Positions 59,801-64,000 of a DNA stretch of 64,000 nt are shown here, one piece after another (the stretch's first letter is position 1; every line of letters starts with the position of its first letter). A model generated the notes under the pieces. The model was given only the letters and a program-made list of their open reading frames with translations, searched no databases and had not been told where the DNA came from. The DNA is from Typha latifolia (Eukaryota > Streptophyta > Magnoliopsida > Poales > Typhaceae): positions 9,548,001 through 9,612,000 of the forward strand of contig CM034107.1 of NCBI GenBank assembly GCA_019914945.1, in the 5' to 3' direction. The position numbers were made by a program, and so were the translations under genes.

Positions 59801-61800
59801 TGTTCTTATCCAATTTATTGGTTCACTTTTTGCATACATTACTCTAGGCATATGCCCTTTATATTAATTCTATTTCTGTTTTCCTGTAGAATGTGATTTT
59901 ATACTTTAGAGAACTTGCAATTAAATTATGATATTTTACAGTTAAAATTTTTAAAAATGCTTAATTACCATTTATTATCTAATTACCATTTATTATCTAA
60001 ATTCTAAAAATATAATCCTGTGAATTTCATGACTGAGTGATCTCTTTAATACTCTCTTATGATGATGAAAACTCACCACGTATGGGTCTGTAATGACAAG
60101 TTGGCAACCTGACGACTTGACAAGTGCAATTGGAATGATTTAATACAAACAAGAGCCATTTTTGTTTGGTAGTGAACTTATTTATCTACAAATCTTGATT
60201 GTATCTGAAATGTTGATTGTGGGCCTTAGAACTTTGTTGTCAAGCAAAGCCTTATTCCACATTTAATCCCTTGACATCCAATATAGTACATTTTGGGTTG
60301 TTTAATTTCTGTTTTTGCCTTCCTAACTTTTGATTTTGGTGTATGAAGGACCCTACGGCAAGATTTTGAATCATATACTTCCTCGTTTGACAAGGACTAT
60401 GCATGGCATTTATTTCGACAAATTGTGGAAGGTCTAGCACATATACATAGCCAGGGAATCATCCATCGAGACTTGACACCTAGCAACATATTCTTTGATG
60501 TTCGTAATGATATTAAAATTGGGGACTTTGGTCTTGGTAAGTTTCATGCGCTATTTTCTTTTGCTTGTTCATCATTAGTAGCATGAGGTACTCGCGCTGT
60601 TATGACCTAAAAGACTTAATTTTCATTATGCCCTTGTTTTACCATATTCTGTCTTTTTTGCAAATATTAGCTAATTAATATATCTGTAACTTTATTATTG
60701 AATATGATCAACAGCCAGACCTTCATTTTCTAAATTGGTAATAAGATTGATACAAAAAGAACTCTGAAATCCTTATTACCAAAATGTCCTTACTATGATG
60801 ATTCCTGACTTTCCATGAATGCTTTAGGTATTCTATGACTCACTAGTCCTAGAGACTGTAAGCTCATCATAATGACAAAGTTTACAATAAGGAGGGTTCT
60901 TTCAGTTTTGCATATAATAGATAAAGGCTTGCGACCTGTAAATTTGTAAGTGGAACATCTATTTCTTGTGGTACAATTTGCAACAAATTTATCCATGGGC
61001 AATGGTCATTCTTTCTTGCAGATATAAGAAATTAGTGTTTTCCAAGGAAAAATACCTGTTGTCAGTTGTCACATCTCTCTTCAATTGGTTTAGATGAAGT
61101 GGTTTCTTCAATCCATGGGAATGTGCTGCATTTCTTCTCTTATAGATTTTTGATCATATTCAAACCTAGGTAGATTAAACACTAAATCCCAACTCTAAAT
61201 TTCTCATTGTTTTCAGCGAAGTTCTTAAAGCTTGAACAGCTGGATCTTGATCATCCTTTTCCTACTGAGGCAACTGGGGTCTCAATGGATGGAACAGGTC
61301 AAGTTGGCACTTATTTTTATACAGCACCTGAAATTGAGCAGAAATGGCCACAGATCAATGAAAAGGTAGTATTCAATTCTTTTGTCATGATTAATTTCTT
61401 CACTTGGTTTTCCATTTGGACAGTAAAAGTATGATGACAGAGGATTTCTATATCTGGCCTAATATGTGGATACATTATCTGATATACTGATTTTCTTTTA
61501 GTGCTGAGCTAGTCTTGTATCAATAGTAGAGATATTGTGGTTTTCTCATGCAGGTTGACATGTATAGTTTAGGTGTTATATTCTTCGAGCTGTGGCACCC
61601 CTTTGCAACAGGAATGGAAAGACATATTGTTCTTTCTGATCTTAAACAAAAGATTATTCCACCTTCCTGGGCTGAAAAATTTCCCGGACAGTCAACTCTA
61701 CTCTGCCGCTTAATATCTCCAAGTCCCTCTGACCGACCCTCTGCTGTTGAGCTTCTACAACATGAATTGCCTCCAAGAATGGAAGATGAATGGTTAAATG
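35484..61800 (+). CDS. GCN2: GCN2, eIF2-alpha kinase (16 exons seen; C-terminus beyond the window)
   Basis: Coding exons: 35484-35602, 37799-37870, 37968-38027, 38110-38215, 38729-38833, 39891-40367, 41664-41792, 41874-41960, 42051-42137, 42238-42352, 47664-47781, 51461-51515, 56638-56804, 60349-60536, 61217-61365 and 61554-61800. Phases agree at all 15 junctions, giving 2281 nt (760 codons plus one base) without a stop. Order is a Lys-rich start, RWD domain, linker, then protein kinase. GCN2 senses uncharged tRNA and phosphorylates eIF2-alpha under amino-acid shortage and other stresses. Plant GCN2 is about 1,250 residues and ends in a HisRS-like tRNA-binding domain. That part is not found in the last 2.2 kb; the last donor (61801, GTGAGT) shows that transcription continues. 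The intact frame argues for a functional gene despite repeat-filled introns. Confidence 0.93.
36421..36465. repeat. AT-type microsatellite in GCN2 intron 1
   Basis: Alternating AT/TA dinucleotides with GT interruptions. Confidence 0.85.
36859..37038. mobile_element. Mutator-like MITE of about 180 bp in GCN2 intron 1
   Basis: Flanked by 9-bp near-identical repeats ATAGGATCC (36850-36858) and ATAGGATCA (37039-37047). Ends share TAAGTAT(C/T)GG in inverted orientation. The inside has repeated CCGATA/TATCGG steps (CCGATATGATCG, CCGATACGGTCG). A 9-bp duplication fits Mutator-like elements. Confidence 0.6.
37221..37512. repeat. Tandem duplication of ~140 bp in GCN2 intron 1
   Basis: Copy 1 (37221-37352) and copy 2 (37357-37512) share ACATTACACCA, GAGAATCATGAGGCTA, AGGCCTGC(A/G)GATA, CTTCCTACCAA and GGCAATAAGAATGCTT in order. 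Copy 2 has an extra ~25 bp. Confidence 0.75.
39891..42352 (+). CDS. GCN2: GCN2 exons 6-10: linker between RWD and kinase
   Basis: Encodes residues 155-452. Exon 6 (477 nt) is hydrophilic and Ser/Glu-rich, as expected for the poorly conserved linker. Exon 7 holds [11 protein letters not shown], exon 8 [14 protein letters not shown] and [12 protein letters not shown], exon 9 a helix-like SEWAKNLV and HAFEQHM, exon 10 [11 protein letters not shown], then [14 protein letters not shown] entering the kinase glycine loop. Exons 8 and 9 are each exactly 29 codons. Confidence 0.88.
40381..40870. repeat. Dispersed repeat fragment just after the exon 6 donor
   Basis: GGGAAATTTCAAATAACACC at 40381 and following resembles 10252-10330. 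It begins only about 13 bp past the donor at 40368. Confidence 0.5.
41498..41649. repeat. ~36-bp tandem repeat array before the exon 7 acceptor
   Basis: Units of the form TTTCAATGTGTAAAATTTA followed by TCCAATGATACATTA occur about four times (starting near 41500, 41555, 41591 and 41627); the last ends about 15 bp from the acceptor at 41663. Confidence 0.85.
43208..47256. mobile_element. LTR-derived insertion made of two tandem copies, in GCN2 intron 10
   Basis: Copy 1 (43208-44983) starts TATCACGACCCAAAATC and copy 2 (44984-47256) starts TATCACGACCCAAATTG. The two follow each other closely in order: CTTGAGATACACGAAGC-type start, GTGAGTGAAATCCACC, TCACTATGTGATAAA, GGCTG(G/C)GGTTGT-style Trp-rich segments, and a shared GTGAGAGG near the end. 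The whole block is flanked by 5-bp repeats GGTAC (43203-43207 and 47257-47261) and ends TTACA. Copy 2 has about 400 bp more at the right, with a TATA-like ATATAAAAAGG at 47018 and GAGAGG repeats. No gag or pol. Reading: solo LTR with an internal duplication, or two LTRs fused by recombination. Confidence 0.65.
43847..43950. repeat. Three 35-bp tandem units within LTR copy 1
   Basis: ATTAAC(T/C)GTTGAGAGAGATT-type units followed by AGAATCACCTCAG start at 43847, 43882 and 43917. Copy 2 has a single corresponding site. Confidence 0.8.
47664..61800 (+). CDS. GCN2: GCN2 exons 11-16: protein kinase domain
   Basis: Residues 453-760. Glycine loop GHGGFGHV starts at residue 453; ATP-anchoring Lys is K475 in QYAVKK. 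Exon 12, only 55 nt, encodes [18 protein letters not shown]. Exon 13 encodes a GCN2-type insert (about 35 residues, Ser/Tyr-rich) before [11 protein letters not shown] at the hinge. Exon 14 holds the catalytic loop HRDLTPSN (605-612) and DFG (625-627). HRD is followed by L-T where most kinases have L-K; a Thr at this site is what I recall for plant GCN2, so it is not a defect. Exon 15 has [18 protein letters not shown] (activation segment, APE) and exon 16 [25 protein letters not shown] and the Arg of subdomain XI. Introns of 3.5-5.3 kb separate exons 10 to 14. Confidence 0.93.
47755..48065. repeat. GCN2: Tandem duplication of the 3' end of GCN2 exon 11 with its donor
   Basis: Bases 47755-47907 (last 27 coding bases of exon 11, the GTTTTG donor and about 125 bp of intron) recur at 47918-48065 with a 163-bp offset. 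The second copy keeps the coding piece (one synonymous AGA to AGG change) and the donor. Confidence 0.88.
48281..48905. mobile_element. GAGCCGAGCC-type element in GCN2 intron 11
   Basis: Both arms carry dense GGCTCGGCTC/GAGCCGAGC units in inverted relation, with a coding-like GC-rich centre (GGCAAGCCGCCGCAGTGCTG) matching the minisatellite of the 20372-21273 element, here in the opposite orientation. Ends are not sharp. Confidence 0.6.
50149..50845. mobile_element. Mutator-like element of ~0.7 kb in GCN2 intron 11
   Basis: Direct repeats TTTCATACTAA (50140-50150 and 50846-50856) flank the element; read as a 9-bp duplication plus AA, the ends are AAGGTT and AACCTT inverted. Left and right margins carry CCGATCC/CGATACGG steps as in the 36859-37038 element. 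The centre is a GAGAGAGG purine tract. No transposase. Confidence 0.6.
50893..51250. repeat. Foldback sequence with ~85-bp inverted arms
   Basis: Arm 50990-51075 (GTCGCCGTCGCCGCTCGCCC onward) is the near-complement of 51076-51188, meeting at GGATCCGGATCC. The right arm has an extra ~30-bp CT-rich piece. The unit opens at 50893 with ACCAACGATGGCCGTGCC, which resembles the terminal repeat of the 57389-58712 element. A small perfect stem TAAGATTGC...GCAATCTTA lies at about 51223-51250. Confidence 0.75.
52550..54600. mobile_element. Older copy of the TATCACGACCC LTR family in GCN2 intron 12
   Basis: Segments match the 43208-47256 copies in order and orientation: GATGTGTCTCCAAACAAACT, AAACATAAAAACTAG, AGTGGAGGTAG, the GTTAATGAGC... 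AGCTCAATGGGTGG site, AGACTTGAGTCACTATAGGG and AGATGTACGAAGAATAT, then the GGGCTAGGTTGTGGCTAGCC block. Strongly diverged, and interrupted at 53215-53670. Confidence 0.6.
53215..53670. mobile_element. hAT-like non-autonomous element nested in the LTR copy
   Basis: On the minus strand it begins AAGGGTGGCAATCGGGCCGT and runs through repeated AACCCGTTTA/AACGGGTT units. An AGGGTGGCAA end is typical of plant hAT-type elements. The left end and duplication are not clear. Confidence 0.55.
57389..58712. mobile_element. TIR DNA element of ~1.3 kb in GCN2 intron 13
   Basis: The left end CCAATGATAGTCGTGCTG and the right end CAGCATGGCTATGATTGA are inverted copies (4 mismatches in 18), with TTTAAA outside both (57383-57388 and 58713-58718), probably the duplicated target. 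Subterminal GGCACG/CGTGCC repeats are dense at both ends. The interior is AT-rich with a fragment of the AACACC...GGGTGT repeat and no transposase. Confidence 0.65.
59335..59665. other. GC-rich insert with a 106-codon minus-strand frame, origin unknown
   Basis: A segment much richer in GC than the surrounding intron starts TTCAACGATGGCCAT, similar to the 50893 and 57389 termini. On the minus strand an uninterrupted frame 59661-59341 contains [20 protein letters not shown] and a Leu/Phe-rich part ([17 protein letters not shown]). I do not recognise it. It may be a gene fragment carried by a transposon or chance. Confidence 0.4.
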
Positions 61801-63390
61801 GTGAGTGGTGGTACCTTTGGTTGAGCATCTTTCAGATGTCGAACAAATACAGCTGCTCAAGTTGTTTTTGCTGCATATGAGGGAATTGTTTTGTAACTTT
61901 GTTTTGGCATTAACCATTTTTTCGGAGGTCATCTTGCATGCTGATATTTCATTGATAAGAAATGATGTCACAGAACTCTTCAGAGATTTTTTTTTAAACT
62001 AGGGATTTAAATGGCACTTGGAATTGTGTGCCAAAATTGGGCTTATCCTGCGCAGCAACGAAACTAGTGTTTGTGAAACAGAGTCACGGCTTGTGGCCTT
62101 GTGGGTATCACATGCTAAGTTATGTCGGTTTTAGGTTGGATTAGGGTTTGTTCACCCCAAACCCTATTCAAACTCTCTTCTTATTCTTCTTCCCTCCTCT
62201 CTTTCCCATGTGATTCCCTAGACATTGCAGCCCCTAACCAATTTCTCCCCTCCCTCGGCCTCATTCTCTCTGCATCTGCCTCCGCTCCTCCCATGGTTTG
62301 AAGTTTCACCTGAGAAGGAATAGCTGCGGCTGAAACTTATTCAAACCAAAAGTTAAGACTTATTGTTCAAGGCCGAAACCAATAAGATTTCTATTTTTAC
62401 CTTGTTCTCTGATCATTTTGGTTGAGACTGATCTGATTTGTCTCAAATTTCTTGTCCATTCCAGGAGTCAAAATCCAAAACCAACTGAAACTCTTTGGAC
62501 CATGTCTCCCTTTTCATGGTACTAGTTCTATGCTGGGGGAACTGACTTATGCCGGCAGGGAAGTGGCATGGCACAAGTAGTTTTGACGGCACGTTAATCC
62601 TTTACTTGAAGCACATATTGTGTTGTTAATAGCTCGGGGATTATAGTTGAATATTTCATATCATAAAGCTAAAGCATAAAGCATTAAAACTCAGAATGAT
62701 TAACCGTATTGTCATGTTAGTTTTGTTTTATTCCAAAATGAGCATTATTTTCATCTGCAACACAAAAAGATGTAAGGAGTTATTAGCTTGGGAAGTAAGA
62801 CAAGCTCATAAGCTGCTAAAAGCTTAAAATACCATGTGTCAACATATATGGGGTCAAGGCATTCATCCTTGCACCTGTGATGAGGTAGAAGCAAGGTTTG
62901 CTATAAGAGCATACTTCCCACAGAAAAGAAACAGTTATTTTAGGACTTGTTAAGGGGAAGATTGGTCTCCTCTAGGTTTTGCTCTAACTGGATGGAATAT
63001 TTATTCTAGTTGGATTCGGTTGTCTCATCTACCATCTCTTTCCATCTGTGGCATCTCTTTGCTTGTCCTATGTACCTTTTCTAGTGTCTCTTTTTTTTTC
63101 CTTGAACTTTCCTTTCTCCATTTCTTTTACTATTTGCAATTTCAGACTTTTAATCTGTTTATTTGCTTATAGCGGATTTAACTGCTGCTAGCACACCTCG
63201 TCTGACAGGCTGTTGTCATAGTACATACTGATTGGCACATCATGTGGATACCATGCTGACATAGTAAATATTTTAGGAACCTAGAATCACATAAGCAACA
63301 CAAGGTTGTGTCAGTCTTCTTGTATCGAGCCAGCCTAGATTGTGCTGCCTAACACTTAGATCCATGGTGCTCTTTGGTTAGCATGATTTG
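61801..63390. other. GCN2 intron 16 (incomplete), no exon found
   Basis: Begins with donor GTGAGT. No segment continuing the kinase C-terminus (expected to start with the second and third bases of an Asp codon) is seen. Frames at 61805-62002 are intron. Confidence 0.6.
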
Positions 63391-63393
63391 TAT

Positions 63394-64000
63394 TATCACA
63401 ATCCAAAATCAGAATTATGATCAGCCATATATCTCAATACACTTGAGATACACGAAGCCTTAACTAATATTTTTCTAAGTCCCAAAATGACAAGAATTTA
63501 AATATAAACAACTAGAATCAGAAATATTAGAAAAGAAATTTTATGAGTTAACAACTATAACTCAATGAGTATAATTCACTCAAAAGCCAAATAAATCCAA
63601 AATTATAACTTTAAATAAAATCTAAATCTAGCGATATAAAATGACAATTCCATGAAGCATGTTCTTAACAATAATAATAATAGCACTTCTAATAATAACG
63701 TAAATGATAACTCATAGCATGCTTCGTGTCAATATGTTGAATTTTTCTCAATATTAATATTAATATTAATGTCATATGTCTCAATTGGGATTATGCCCGA
63801 GCCATATCAACTAAAAGTCACCACAAGATGTACTCGAGTTTTTTTCTTATAGTTAATCCGATTAGAGTTACTAGGAAGGTGTCACTATGTGATAAACGCA
63901 CCCCGTCTCTTCTCCTAAAGGTCACTAGGATGTGTCACTATGTGAAAACACAATTTGTTTCTTCCACTAACGATAGGAAAATATTAGTCACCTCGGGTAA
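63394..64000. mobile_element. Fourth copy of the TATCACGACCC LTR family, cut by the window edge
   Basis: Starts TATCACAATCCAAAATC and follows the 44984 copy closely (CACTTGAGATACACGAAGCC, TCAATGAGTATAATTCACTC, CTCAATTGGGATTATGCC, GTGTCACTATGTGATAAA). Same orientation as the other copies. Confidence 0.75.

Noticed and set aside
61805..62002. Frame directly after the last GCN2 exon as a possible C-terminus
   Set aside because: It follows a GTGAGT donor at 61801, does not resemble GCN2 beyond the kinase and ends quickly; read as intron.
1..64000. tRNA, rRNA or other structured RNA genes
   Set aside because: No tRNA-like cloverleaf with A and B boxes or rRNA segment recognised by eye; short ones may have been missed.

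Overview
The window is nuclear DNA of a flowering plant. It is AT-rich, with spliced genes carrying GT-AG introns and plant-style promoters, and with many plant transposons (solo LTR, gag-only LTR element, L1-type LINE, hAT-, Mutator- and MITE-like elements). No bacterial, viral or organellar gene set is visible. I cannot fix the species.

Layout: (1) 1-2.1 kb: last exon of a plus-strand gene with a very acidic C-terminus, beginning outside the window. (2) 3.86-10.2 kb, minus strand: a five-exon, 219-residue plant securin-like gene (PATRONUS/RSS1 type) with a D-box; its third coding intron holds a 3.0 kb solo LTR. (3) 11.1-14.4 kb: non-autonomous LTR retrotransposon carrying only a decayed gag. 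(4) 15.4-18.6 kb, plus: an acidic, Ser-rich plant protein of unknown function. (5) 20.4-26.7 kb: repeats, including a minisatellite-bearing DNA element, a MITE and a broken minus-strand LINE. (6) 27.6-32.2 kb, plus: seven-coding-exon METTL18/HPM1-like histidine methyltransferase. (7) 35.2 kb to the right edge, plus: GCN2, the eIF2-alpha kinase. Sixteen exons read in frame through the RWD and kinase domains (760 codons); the HisRS-like C-terminus must lie beyond 64 kb.

The genes are unrelated housekeeping or cell-cycle genes, not an operon or pathway. The most striking feature is structural: GCN2 is stretched over more than 26 kb by introns that received LTR copies, Mutator-like and TIR elements, foldbacks and tandem duplications, yet its reading frame is intact at every junction. 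Several events touch splice sites: a GC-AG intron, a tandem copy of an exon end with its donor, a 36-bp repeat array just before an acceptor, and a microsatellite that has become the start of an intron in the securin-like gene. I found no convincing new multi-gene system. The most unusual small structure is an array of five ~40-bp hairpin-like repeats inside the solo LTR.
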